Positions 34,271 to 34,599 of a DNA stretch of 34,599 nt are shown here, piece by piece. The stretch spans positions 1-34,599 of the forward strand of contig JAAZAN010000101.1 of the NCBI GenBank assembly GCA_012514315.1, written 5' to 3'. Under the pieces are notes generated by a model. The model ran no database searches. It saw only the letters and a program-made list of their open reading frames with translations, and was not told where the DNA came from. The position numbers and the translations under genes are program-made. The first letter of the stretch is position 1. Each line of letters begins with the position of its first letter. Origin of the DNA: Chloroflexota bacterium (GTDB lineage Bacteria; Chloroflexota; Anaerolineae; B4-G1).

Positions 34271-34599
34271 GTTAGTAGTCGATTCCTGTGCCAATGTGTG
34301 TCTGTGCGTCAACCGCGGTTGCCCGCACGTGGCATCCTGGACCGCCGCGGTTACGGCCAATGCATCGGGTTGGGTCGTCGCTGATTCAGTTACCGTCCTT
34401 ACACGCGAGGATTGACGCAACGGTCTGTGCCAGTACCTCGTACTGCTTCGAGGCAATTGATGTGTCTCGGGTTTCGAGGTCGCCATCTTATAGCACGCGC
34501 ATCGTGTACAGGCCACCCTGAGCACCAATCGACGGCCGCGTCTAGTCTATCTTCCAGACTGACAGGAGCACATCGTCACGGAGTGGGGCGCCCAGGATA
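34271..34599. other. Right-edge intergenic region
   Basis: I see no gene, RNA or repeat in these 329 bases. They should hold the promoter of the minus-strand glycosyltransferase gene, but no convincing -35/-10 pair was found. Confidence 0.5.

Noticed and set aside
34271..34528. N-terminal extension of the glycosyltransferase
   Set aside because: The 86 extra residues are low-complexity, and the GT2 domain begins right after the Met at 34270.
1..34599. CRISPR arrays, insertion sequences and integrase-type mobile elements
   Set aside because: No regularly spaced direct repeats, transposase motifs or terminal inverted repeats were seen on either strand.

Overview
The window is a GC-rich bacterial chromosome segment with dense, short-spaced operons. 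I read it as most likely Chloroflexota (Anaerolineae- or Caldilineae-like). The reasons are very large multi-PAS/GAF sensor kinases, long secreted proteins built from SdrD-B-like, TIG and beta-helix modules, and secreted proteins ending in a short tyrosine/aromatic-proline motif that I associate with Chloroflexi exoproteins. The phylum is an inference: there is no rRNA or tRNA gene here.

Region 1 (1-18274, almost all + strand) is an extracytoplasmic copper-oxidase locus. A receiver-only response regulator (488-907, minus) is divergent from a run of genes. First comes a 1784-residue secreted surface protein (1295-6649). Then come three cupredoxin-fold proteins (6739-8070, 8089-9408, 9444-12551). 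The first carries a complete type 1 copper site plus half of the trinuclear-site histidines. The second carries the other half and has lost type 1 copper. The third keeps the fold but no copper ligands and adds Ig-like repeats. After a strong hairpin (12588-12617) come a small membrane-anchored protein, a DUF4418-like membrane protein with Cys/Met/His in its outward loops, two FtsX/MacB-type permeases, their ATPase, and a secreted subtilisin-like protease. I propose that the locus makes, exports and assembles a split multicopper oxidase on a surface scaffold.

Region 2 (18354-28047, minus strand) is one tightly coupled signalling operon, read from right to left. It contains a hybrid PAS histidine kinase with two cysteine-bearing PAS domains, a SixA-like phosphohistidine phosphatase, a 1557-residue PAS/GAF NarL-type kinase, and a NarL-type response regulator. 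Junctions are 4-base overlaps or zero spacing. It converges on region 1.

Region 3 (28095-29710) is decayed sequence: an OmpR-type response regulator broken by an in-frame stop and an A8 frameshift, and probable remnants of a histidine kinase.

Region 4 (30029-34270) is a set of ordinary single genes: a DegV family protein, a small P-loop protein, a SAM methyltransferase, an APH(6)-like aminoglycoside kinase and, convergent to them, a GT2 glycosyltransferase.
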